Of a DNA stretch of 64,000 nucleotides, positions 56,153 through 64,000 are shown in pieces. The notes beneath the pieces are model-generated. The model searched no databases. It was not told the origin of the DNA and saw nothing but the letters and a program-made list of their open reading frames with translations. A program made the translations under genes and the position numbers. Every line of letters begins with the position of its first letter. The stretch's first letter is position 1. The stretch is taken from assembly GCA_947629685.1 (NCBI GenBank), contig CANREP010000003.1, positions 34,109 through 98,108 on the forward strand. The letters are read 5' to 3'. This DNA is from an uncultured Phascolarctobacterium sp. GTDB lineage: Bacteria; Bacillota; Negativicutes; Acidaminococcales; Acidaminococcaceae.

Positions 56153-57952
56153 ATGCAAGCTATAATATTAGCCGCAGGCATGGGTAAAAGATTAAAGGAT
56201 TTAACCAAGAATAATACTAAATGTATGGTAAAGGTTAATGGAGTATCGCTTATAGAACGCATGTTACGTCAATTGGAAAACAAACATTTATCTAAAATTG
56301 TTATCGTAGTCGGATATGAAGGTCAGAAGCTTATTGATTTTATTGGAACGTTAAATATAAAAACACCTATAGTATATGTGGATAATCAAATATATGACAG
56401 GACTAATAATATTTATTCATTGTTTTTAGCTAAAGAATATCTTAAGCAAGAAGATACCCTTTTATTTGAATCAGACTTAATTTTTGAAGATTCTGTAATT
56501 GACATTCTTTTAGAAGACCCAAGAGAAACGTTAGCATTAGTAGATAAATATGAAAGTTGGATGGATGGAACATGTGTAAAATTATCAGAAGACGATAGTA
56601 TAGAAGCATTTGTACCTGGGAAAAATTTTAAATTCAATGAAATTAAAGAATATTATAAGACGGTAAATATATATAAGTTCAGTAAGCACTTCTCTGAAAC
56701 ACATTACATTCCATTTTTAGAGGCGTATTCTAGTGCCTTGGGCAATAATGAGTATTATGAACAGGTGTTAAGAGTTATAACAATGCTAGATGATCCTGGA
56801 ATAAAAGGGAAGAAATTAAATGGTCAATTATGGTATGAAATTGATGATATTCAAGATTTGGACATCGCTACTTCTATGTTTACTCCGGATAATGATGAAA
56901 GAGTTTCGTTGCTTCAAAACAGATATGGCGGATATTGGAGATATCCTAAATTATTAGATTTTTGTTATTTAGTTAACCCATATTTTCCCCCTCAAAAATT
57001 GATTGATGAAATAAAAGCAAATTTTAAAAAATTATTAACACAGTATCCATCTGGTATGAGAGTTAATTCACTCTTGGCCGCAAAAAATTTTAGTGTTAAA
57101 GAAGAAAATATTTGTGTTGGGAATGGTGCTGCTGAGTTAATAAAAATTTTGTTGGAAAGAATATCAGGAAAAATGGGGTTGGTAAAACCGACATTTGAAG
57201 AATATCCTAATAGATTTAAAAATGTAGAGGTGTTTTATCCCCCAAATAGCAGTTATAGTTATTGTGCCGAGAATCTAATTAATTATTTTACAGATAAGAA
57301 TATTGAAAATCTTTTATTGATTAATCCTGATAATCCTAGTGGGAATTATATAAATAAAAAAGATTTATTAAAATTAATTTCGTGGACTAAAGAAAATTCC
57401 ATTAAATTAATAGTGGATGAATCATTTGTCGATTTTGCTGAGGAAGAAAATAGTACTTTGATTGACCAAAATATTATAAATGAAAATAAACATCTTTATA
57501 TTATAAAAAGTATTTCAAAATCTTATGGTGTGCCTGGTCTAAGATTGGGAATTTTAGTTTCTGGTGATGTTAATTGCATCTCATTAATAAAAAAAGATGT
57601 TTCAATATGGAATATTAATTCCTTTGCAGAGTTTTATATGCAAATTGAAGAAAAGTACAAATCCGCTTATATTGATGGCCTAAAAAAATTTAAAGTTGAA
57701 CGTAATAGATTTATAAAAGAATTAAGGGATATTAAAGGTATTAGAGTGATTCCTTCCCAAGCAAATTACATTATGGTACAAATTATAGATAAATTTTCAG
57801 CTAAAGATCTTACAAAATTACTTTTAATTAAATATAATATTTTGATTAAAGATTTGACTAGCAAAGTAAGTTCAGAATTTGTGCGCATTGCAGTTAGAAA
57901 TACAGTGGAAAATAATAAATTAATAGCAGCTTTACATGAAGAATTCAAATAA
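56153..57952 (+). CDS. Bifunctional nucleotidyltransferase (LicC/PntC-like) fused to fold-type-I PLP enzyme (CobD/HisC-like)
   Basis: N-term MQAIILAAGMGKRLKDLTKNNTKCMVKVNG; C-term VGNGAAELIKILLE, INPDNPSGNYI, VDESFVDFAEE, SISKSYGVPGLRLGIL (PLP Lys). Confidence 0.88.
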   Translation: MQAIILAAGMGKRLKDLTKNNTKCMVKVNGVSLIERMLRQLENKHLSKIVIVVGYEGQKLIDFIGTLNIKTPIVYVDNQIYDRTNNIYSLFLAKEYLKQEDTLLFESDLIFEDSVIDILLEDPRETLALVDKYESWMDGTCVKLSEDDSIEAFVPGKNFKFNEIKEYYKTVNIYKFSKHFSETHYIPFLEAYSSALGNNEYYEQVLRVITMLDDPGIKGKKLNGQLWYEIDDIQDLDIATSMFTPDNDERVSLLQNRYGGYWRYPKLLDFCYLVNPYFPPQKLIDEIKANFKKLLTQYPSGMRVNSLLAAKNFSVKEENICVGNGAAELIKILLERISGKMGLVKPTFEEYPNRFKNVEVFYPPNSSYSYCAENLINYFTDKNIENLLLINPDNPSGNYINKKDLLKLISWTKENSIKLIVDESFVDFAEEENSTLIDQNIINENKHLYIIKSISKSYGVPGLRLGILVSGDVNCISLIKKDVSIWNINSFAEFYMQIEEKYKSAYIDGLKKFKVERNRFIKELRDIKGIRVIPSQANYIMVQIIDKFSAKDLTKLLLIKYNILIKDLTSKVSSEFVRIAVRNTVENNKLIAALHEEFK

Positions 57953-57967
57953 TACAGGGGGTAGCAA

Positions 57968-59182
57968 ATGAGCATATTTAGTTCAGCTGATATTTTAATT
58001 CCTAATATAGACAATATGAAAAAATGGTCGGTAATTGCATGTGATCAATTTACGTCTCAGCCAAAATATTGGAATGATATTACAGAATATGTTGCAGAAG
58101 GATTTTCTACATTAAATATGATCTTTCCTGAGGCATATTTGAAAAGCTGTTGCAAAGAAAATAAGATTCAAACTATAAAACGTAATATGCGTGATTATTA
58201 TAATAAAGGTATATTTGAAGAGTATACTGACTCCATGATTTATGTTGAACGCAGATTAAGTAATGGGTTAATTAGAAAAGGCGTTGTGGGAAAAGTTGAT
58301 TTAGAATCTTATGATTATAATCCGCTATCAGATTCTGTTATTAGAGCTACAGAAAAAACAGTAGTAGAGAGGATTCCTCCCAGAGTTGAAATACGTAAGG
58401 ATGCTTTATTGGAATTTCCACATATTTTATTATTGTGTGATGATAAAGAAAAAATTCTAATTGAGTTTTTGTCTAATATAAAAGATAAAATGAAGTTGAT
58501 ATATGATTTTGATTTAATGCAAGAAGGAGGGCATATATCTGGATGGCTTGTTGAAGGTGATAAATTAAGGCGTTTTAATGAGTTATTAGGCAAATATATA
58601 TGCAAAATTGAGGATCAATATTCTAAGTATAATGTGTCACCAATATTTTTTGCAGTAGGTGATGGAAATCATTCATTAGCTACAGCTAAAGCTTGTTATG
58701 AAAGTGATAAAAATGAATTAACGAGATATGCTCTTGTAGAATTATGTAATCTTCATGATGAATCTATTTCTTTTGAGCCAATTCATAGGGTAATTACTAA
58801 TATTGATTCAGAGAACTTCCTACAGTGTTTAAAAGATAATATTGTTGGAGATAATGGCGAATCTATCAAACTTTATGTTGATGGAAAAGAGCAGGAGGTT
58901 CACATTATAGTACCTAAGGATAAGATATTATTAGATGTGCTACAGAATTTTTTAGATAATTATATTCATAATAATGGTGGAGAAATTGATTATATTCATG
59001 GTGAAAAAGATTTAATTGAATTAACAAAAGACAAGAACAGTGCAGGTATCATTTTACCCAGTATTAGCAAAGATGATTTATTTGAAATTATAGCTAAAAA
59101 GGGAAGTTTGCCAAGGAAAACTTTTTCTATTGGTGAAGCTAGGGATAAGAGATACTATTTGGAAGGAAGAAAAATAAAATAA
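57968..59182 (+). CDS. DUF1015 family protein
   Basis: MKKWSVIACDQFTSQPKYWNDI; FFAVGDGNHSLATAKACYE; HRVITN. Confidence 0.85.
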   Translation: MSIFSSADILIPNIDNMKKWSVIACDQFTSQPKYWNDITEYVAEGFSTLNMIFPEAYLKSCCKENKIQTIKRNMRDYYNKGIFEEYTDSMIYVERRLSNGLIRKGVVGKVDLESYDYNPLSDSVIRATEKTVVERIPPRVEIRKDALLEFPHILLLCDDKEKILIEFLSNIKDKMKLIYDFDLMQEGGHISGWLVEGDKLRRFNELLGKYICKIEDQYSKYNVSPIFFAVGDGNHSLATAKACYESDKNELTRYALVELCNLHDESISFEPIHRVITNIDSENFLQCLKDNIVGDNGESIKLYVDGKEQEVHIIVPKDKILLDVLQNFLDNYIHNNGGEIDYIHGEKDLIELTKDKNSAGIILPSISKDDLFEIIAKKGSLPRKTFSIGEARDKRYYLEGRKIK

Positions 59183-59210
59183 TAAAAATTTTTATGTATA
59201 AATAATATGT

Positions 59211-60558
59211 ATTCAAAAAGTTTGCAAAATAATTAGAAAGTGTTCATGGACTTGGTTTGGTATTATGCTAGGCTGAGTCCTTTTTGTTTTATCATATTTG
59301 TTAGACATTATAATATATTGAATAATAGCGTGGTGTTTTATTATGCCTAAAGTAATACAGAATAAACGCTATATAACAGAATTCAAAAATAAGTCGTTGA
59401 AGCTGTCATACAAGATAGCATCAGTTATCAGGAAACTGTCAGAATATAAGGATTTTCATGGTATAACAGTATTCAAAAAGCCGGGAACGAATATATAAAG
59501 AATGTCCTGAAGGCGTTGCAGTAGAACGACAAGGAAGCAAAAGTACAGGAAGACCAAAGAACAGATAGTAAGCGTAGAAAACTTACTTGCCGAAGTTCAG
59601 CAGTTACGTTCTAAAAACGCTTACCTAAAAAAAACTTACAAGCCTTGGTTTTGGAAGAAGAGCGACGCTAGCACAAGAAATGTAGGTGTTCCAAAAATTG
59701 AGGCAAGAAATCTAGCTGTTCCTTATACTTAAAATCGCTCAACTACTGTTGGCTACTTTTTAATACCATCTGAAAAGGAGGCAGAAAGCAGATAAATATG
59801 CAGAAGTAAAAGCAGAAATTTCTTCTATTTACCACGAAAACAAATGACGGTATGGATACCAGCGTATGGCTATAGTATTATTACAAAACAAAGGAAGACA
59901 TTTGAACCACAAAATGGTGCAGACACTCTTAAAGCAGATGAATATGCTTTGACGTATCAGAGCAAAGAAATATCGTTCTTAAAAAGGAGAAGTGAATGAT
60001 ATTGCATCGAATCTGCTGAATAGAGGCTTCTATGCGGAAAAGCCAAACCAAGAGTGGGTTACCGATGTGACAAAGTTCAGTTTGTTTTGCTAGAAAATCT
60101 ATCTTTCGCCTATTTTGGATTTGTATAACTGAGTTATACCATTTCAGAGAGACCGGGTTTGAGCATGGTGACGAGCATGTTCAAAAAAGCCTTTGCAACG
60201 ATACCGAATGAATCGGACTGATTCTTTACTACGATAAGGATTAGCAATACTAGCACAAGCAGTACCAAAAGATGCTCAAAGCAAAAGGTATTAGGCAAAG
60301 TATGAACCGAAAAAGTAACTGTCTAGACAAAGCAGTGGCAGAGAAATTTTTGATCAACTCAAAAATGAGCTACTCTACCTGCAACAATTCCAGTCCATAG
60401 AACAATTCAATAAGGAGATGTTTGAATATCTGAACCACTATAATAATCGGCGCATTAAGGTAAAGCTAAAGGACTTGCTGCCTGCAATTAACAGACAACA
60501 AGCCCTTTCATTTGTTTGAATAAGTTTTATTTGAAAATATTGTCTAACTTTTTGGAAT
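59211..60558 (+). mobile_element. Degenerate IS3-family element (IS150-like)
   Basis: Imperfect terminal repeats attcaaaaagtttgcaaaata / (rc) attccaaaaagttagacaatatt; OrfA remnant MPKVIQNKRYITEFKNKSLKLSYKIASVI; OrfB C-terminal remnant NRKSNCLDKAVAEK..LKNELLYLQQFQSIEQFNKEMFEYLNHYNNRRIKVKLKDLLPA with frameshifts and stops. Confidence 0.85.
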
Positions 60559-60576
60559 CACTTCAATATAGACGTT

Positions 60577-61320
60577 TTATTTCTTTTTAATTAAAAATTG
60601 TTGATAATTATCACAAATTTCTTTGACATTTGAGCCAAATGTTATTTGCTTCCCTTTATCTAACCATAGTATTTTATTACATAGAGTTCGTATTTGTTGT
60701 AAAGAATGTGATACAAATATTGTTGTTGTGCCACTATTTATTATTTCTTTCATTTTGGCTTCACTTTTTATTCTAAATGCACCATCTCCTACAGAAAGTA
60801 CTTCATCAAGAATTAAAATATCTGGTTGTATCATTGATGCAATAGAAAATGCCAACCTAGATTTCATTCCTGAAGAAAGATGTTTGAATGGCCTATCTTC
60901 AAATGCTTCTAACTCTGAAAATGATATAATATTGCTATACATTTGATCCATGAAAAAACGAGTATATCCTAATAATGCACCTCTTAAGTAAGTATTTTCT
61001 CTTACAGTTAAATCACCGTCAAAGCCGCTCGCTAGTTCTAAAAAAGCCGCAATTTTACCTCGTCTGATTATTTTTCCTGTACACGGCAACATTATACCTG
61101 AAATAGCTTTTAATAAGGTTGATTTTCCAGCGCCATTTGTACCAATGATGCCAAGCATATCACCTTGATTTAAACTAAAAGTAATATTTTTATTTGCATA
61201 AAATTCATTTTCAATATAATTACCTTTTATTTTGCGTAAAACATATTCTTTTAATCCAATGCTTTTCAAATCGCCAGTGATATATTTTATTGAAATATTT
61301 TCAACATTTAATATTTCCAT
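60577..61320 (-). CDS. wzt: Polysaccharide ABC transporter ATP-binding protein (Wzt/KpsT/TagH-like, short form)
   Basis: GIIGTNGAGKSTLLKAISGIMLPCTGKI; HLSSGMKSRLAFSIASMIQPDILILDEVLSVGDGAF; start set at in-frame MEILNVENIS. Confidence 0.9.
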   Translation of the reverse strand: MEILNVENISIKYITGDLKSIGLKEYVLRKIKGNYIENEFYANKNITFSLNQGDMLGIIGTNGAGKSTLLKAISGIMLPCTGKIIRRGKIAAFLELASGFDGDLTVRENTYLRGALLGYTRFFMDQMYSNIISFSELEAFEDRPFKHLSSGMKSRLAFSIASMIQPDILILDEVLSVGDGAFRIKSEAKMKEIINSGTTTIFVSHSLQQIRTLCNKILWLDKGKQITFGSNVKEICDNYQQFLIKKK

Positions 61321-61327
61321 TCTTACC

Positions 61328-62095
61328 TCAGATATAATAAATAAATTTATAGTTGTATTTTTTATAAATAAAAATACCAAGTATCAATAGAATTACAGAA
61401 TATAGAAGTAGCAGTAAATGTATCATAATATCAGGTATTGTATTTTGAATAATAATAGTCCTAATATATTTAATACATACGTAAATGGGATTTAGAAGGA
61501 AGAAATATTGTATGTTCGAAGGTAGAAAATCTATATTATAAAAAATGGCGGATCCATACATTACAATTTGTGTAAATAATCTATAAAGATATTCTATATC
61601 TTTAAAAAAAATGAATAATGCAGATAATATCAACCCTATACCTATATTCATTAGAATGAGGCAAATTATGGGATAAAATAGTAATATAAAAATCCATGTA
61701 AATGAAATTCCATCAATAAAAACAAATAAAAAATATATTATTAATATCAGAATAAAATTAATAAAAGAAGAAATATTTTTAGAGAGCAAAAATAAATATT
61801 TTGGAATATTGATTTTACTGAAAATATGCGCATTTGAAGATAATGCATTCATACCTTCCATTGTTGACTCTACATAATAATTAAAAATTATCTGACCTGT
61901 AAAAAGGTAAATGATATAATGTTCGGTGTTATGACTAAAAAAATTACTGAAAATTAATGTTAGAATAACCAGTATCATTAATGGAGACAATATGCTCCAT
62001 AACATACCAAGAATAGTTCTTTTATATTTTTTTTTGAAGTCCCTTTTGACTAATTCTTCAAATAAGAATTGATATTCTTTGATTGATATATGCAT
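61328..62095 (-). CDS. wzm: Polysaccharide ABC-2 transporter permease (Wzm-like)
   Basis: 255 aa; LVKRDFKKKYKRTILGMLWSILSPLMILVILTLIFSNFF, six TM pattern. Confidence 0.9.
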   Translation of the reverse strand: MHISIKEYQFLFEELVKRDFKKKYKRTILGMLWSILSPLMILVILTLIFSNFFSHNTEHYIIYLFTGQIIFNYYVESTMEGMNALSSNAHIFSKINIPKYLFLLSKNISSFINFILILIIYFLFVFIDGISFTWIFILLFYPIICLILMNIGIGLILSALFIFFKDIEYLYRLFTQIVMYGSAIFYNIDFLPSNIQYFFLLNPIYVCIKYIRTIIIQNTIPDIMIHLLLLLYSVILLILGIFIYKKYNYKFIYYI

Positions 62096-62180
62096 AAATA
62101 TCTCCTTTTATTATTCTATATATTATAGTATATTATAACATATAATCGTATCAGATAATTTTAATTTTAGAGGATTTATC

Positions 62181-62336
62181 ATGAAACTTCTAATCACAGG
62201 CGGTGCCGGATTTATTGGTAGTAACTTTATATACTACTATCTGCATAATCATCCTGAAAATGAATTTGTATGTTTAGATGCATTGACTTATACTAAATAT
62301 AAAACGTTTGCTTGGCATTGTCAAGCAGGAAAATAA
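62181..62336 (+). pseudogene. Truncated dTDP-glucose 4,6-dehydratase (rfbB) 5' fragment
   Basis: MKLLITGGAGFIGSNFIYYYLHNHPENEFVCLDALTYTKYKTFAWHCQAGK*; N-terminal Rossmann motif then abrupt loss of homology. Confidence 0.85.
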
Positions 62337-62366
62337 AAAACACTGCATCAAAGTAAGTATGCAGTG
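62331..62366 (-). terminator. Intrinsic terminator for the minus-strand small RNA unit
   Basis: Minus strand CACTGCAT-acttactttg-ATGCAGTG-TTTTTTATTTT. Confidence 0.7.
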
Positions 62367-62429
62367 TGTGGAAGTAACTTTTATCAGCATATATTTACTA
62401 ATATATTTTGAATATAATGCCATACATCT

Positions 62430-62465
62430 ATCTACAACAGTAGAAATTTTTGATTAACGACTGCT
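62430..62465 (-). CRISPR. Solitary Cas12a (type V-A)-like direct repeat
   Basis: Minus strand ...AATTTCTACTGTTGTAGAT (62448-62430) is identical to the conserved 19-nt handle of the F. novicida Cas12a repeat; only one copy seen; the 36-nt repeat extent is assumed. Confidence 0.6.
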
Positions 62466-62480
62466 ATACTTCCATAATCA

Positions 62481-62509
62481 AGTATACTGGGATAGATAAA
62501 AAATAGCAA
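62481..62509 (-). promoter_or_regulatory. Putative sigma70 promoter driving the solitary repeat unit
   Basis: Minus strand TTGCTA-N17-TATACT ending about 15 nt before the assumed 36-nt repeat start. Confidence 0.5.
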
Positions 62510-62682
62510 GTGCATAGCAGGCAGATAATTTTTAAATTTAGGTTTTATATGCTCTTATAAAAAGTTTTTTAAGTATTCATGTATACATGTCTAATGATGC
62601 GGGAATTTGTTGTCAACTTATGTTATAATATCGCCATAGGCTTTTTTTAGAGCTGCATATTTTTACAATGAGGGGATAAAAC

Positions 62683-63876
62683 ATGAGAATTTCACAACGT
62701 ATTCAGAATTTGAGCTTGTCGCCGATCAGAAAGCTGGTACCTTATGCCGATGCTGCCAAAGCCAAAGGCAAAAAGGTTTATCATCTCAACATCGGCCAGC
62801 CCGATATCGAGACGCCGTCCCAGTTTATGGACAGCATCCGTAAGTTTGACGACAAGGTTATCGCTTACGGCAATTCCAAGGGCGAGCCTGTTTTGATTGA
62901 CGCTATCCAGAAATATTATGCTGAAAAAGGCATGAACTATGCCAAAGAAGATATTTACGTAACCAACGGCGGCAGCGAGGCGCTGATTTTCGCTGTTATG
63001 GCGCTGTGCGACGCCGATGACGAAATCATGGTCTTTGAGCCGTATTATGCTAACTACACTACCTTTGCCAAAGAATTCGGCGCTAAGATTAACAGTGTGC
63101 GTACCAGCGTAGAAAACGGCTATCATCTGCCGTCCATGGAAGAAATTGAAAAGCACATCACTCCTAAAACTAAAGCAATCCTTTTAACTAATCCGGGCAA
63201 CCCCACAGGCGTTGTCTATACCCCGGAAGAAATGGACGTCATTGCCAAAATCGTGCTTAAGTACGACCTGGCGCTGATTGCCGACGAGGTGTACCGCGAA
63301 TTTGTTTATGACGGCGCTTATAAGAGCTTCGGTACTATGAGCGAGCTGGACGAAAACCTCATCATCATCGACTCCGTTTCCAAGCGTTACAGTGCCTGCG
63401 GCGCGCGTATCGGCTGCATTATCAGCAAGAACAAAGAATTGTGCGGCCAGATTATGAAATGCTGCCAGGGCCGTCTGTGCAGTCCGGCGCTGGAACAGAT
63501 AGGCGCAGCTGCATTGTATACTACGCCTGTCAGCTATCTGGAGGATGTCAACAAAGAATACAAAAAACGCCGCGACACCATCGTGGCCGAGCTGGCCAAG
63601 CTGCCCGGCGTGGCTGCTTCCGACCCCAAAGGCGCTTTCTATGTCATGGTTAAATTCCCCGTCGACGATGCGGAAAAATTTGCTATCTGGACGCTGGAAA
63701 ACTTCGACGTGGACGGCGAAACCGTGATGTTTGCTCCCGGCAACGGCTTCTACAGCAACCCGGAAGCCGGCAAGGCGGAAGCGCGCCTGGCTTACGTGCT
63801 CAACTGCGACGATTTGAAAAAGGCTATCTACATCCTGGGCGAAGCGTTAAAGGCTTATCCCGGCAGAAATCAATAA
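62683..63876 (+). CDS. Pyridoxal-phosphate aminotransferase (class I/II, aspartate aminotransferase-like)
   Basis: 397 aa; VYHLNIGQPDIETP, LTNPGNPTGVVYTPEEM, ADEVYREFVYDG, SVSKRYSACGARIGCI. Confidence 0.93.
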   Translation: MRISQRIQNLSLSPIRKLVPYADAAKAKGKKVYHLNIGQPDIETPSQFMDSIRKFDDKVIAYGNSKGEPVLIDAIQKYYAEKGMNYAKEDIYVTNGGSEALIFAVMALCDADDEIMVFEPYYANYTTFAKEFGAKINSVRTSVENGYHLPSMEEIEKHITPKTKAILLTNPGNPTGVVYTPEEMDVIAKIVLKYDLALIADEVYREFVYDGAYKSFGTMSELDENLIIIDSVSKRYSACGARIGCIISKNKELCGQIMKCCQGRLCSPALEQIGAAALYTTPVSYLEDVNKEYKKRRDTIVAELAKLPGVAASDPKGAFYVMVKFPVDDAEKFAIWTLENFDVDGETVMFAPGNGFYSNPEAGKAEARLAYVLNCDDLKKAIYILGEALKAYPGRNQ

Positions 63877-63887
63877 GTGAAAAAATA

Positions 63888-63919
63888 AACCCCGCTGCAC
63901 TGTAAGTTGCAGCGGGGTT
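63888..63919 (+). terminator. Intrinsic terminator
   Basis: aaccccgctgca-ctgtaagt-tgcagcggggttttgct. Confidence 0.85.
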
Positions 63920-64000
63920 TTGCTTTATTGCTTTAGCAAAAATAAGCGTGAAACGCTTATTGAACAACCGCCCGCTATGCGGGTGTGATTAATGCTTAAG

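Noticed and set aside
56153-57952. Phosphonate (2-aminoethylphosphonate) pathway with PntC-AEPT fusion
   Set aside because: The PLP domain looks CobD/HisC-like rather than AEP transaminase-like, and no PepM/Ppd genes are visible in the window; not fully excluded.
62430-62450. Hairpin TCTAC-AACA-GTAGA followed by a T-rich tract considered as a plus-strand terminator
   Set aside because: The stem is only 5 bp AT-rich and weak; the exact match to the Cas12a repeat handle with a minus-strand promoter and separate terminator explains it better, though this remains to be tested.

Overview
The window comes from a diderm Firmicute (Negativicutes; Acidaminococcaceae/Phascolarctobacterium-like is a guess from the SLH-domain porins plus a complete LPS-heptose pathway; no taxonomic search was run). 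Left to right: M20 peptidase and glycerol kinase; a damaged two-partner-secretion adhesin locus in which tpsB runs out of frame into a headless tpsA; an operon of two polysaccharide-deacetylase-fold hydrolases, an amino-acid-type ABC transporter and an Asp/Glu/hydantoin racemase; an IS fragment; two tRNA-Ser genes; an envelope region (two SLH-porins, paired secreted paralogues, DUF535, LptD-like); an ADP-heptose/heptosyltransferase operon; then an AT-rich O-antigen island (~30-62.3 kb). The island holds rhamnose genes, glycosyltransferases, WbaP, a ligase and Wzm/Wzt. It also holds (a) a compact ACP/SDR/KASIII/adenylation/formyltransferase/ACP/KASIII/MBL cassette and (b) a LicD giant protein, a LicC-CobD-like fusion and a DUF1015 protein, which together suggest a self-contained route from serine to CDP-ethanolamine (or CDP-aminopropanol) for glycan decoration. 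At the right edge of the island, next to IS and rfbB remnants, is a solitary minus-strand unit: sigma70-like promoter, Cas12a-type CRISPR repeat stem-loop, short spacer-like tract, intrinsic terminator. No cas genes are present in the window. All functional calls come from reading motifs by eye; no database searches were run.
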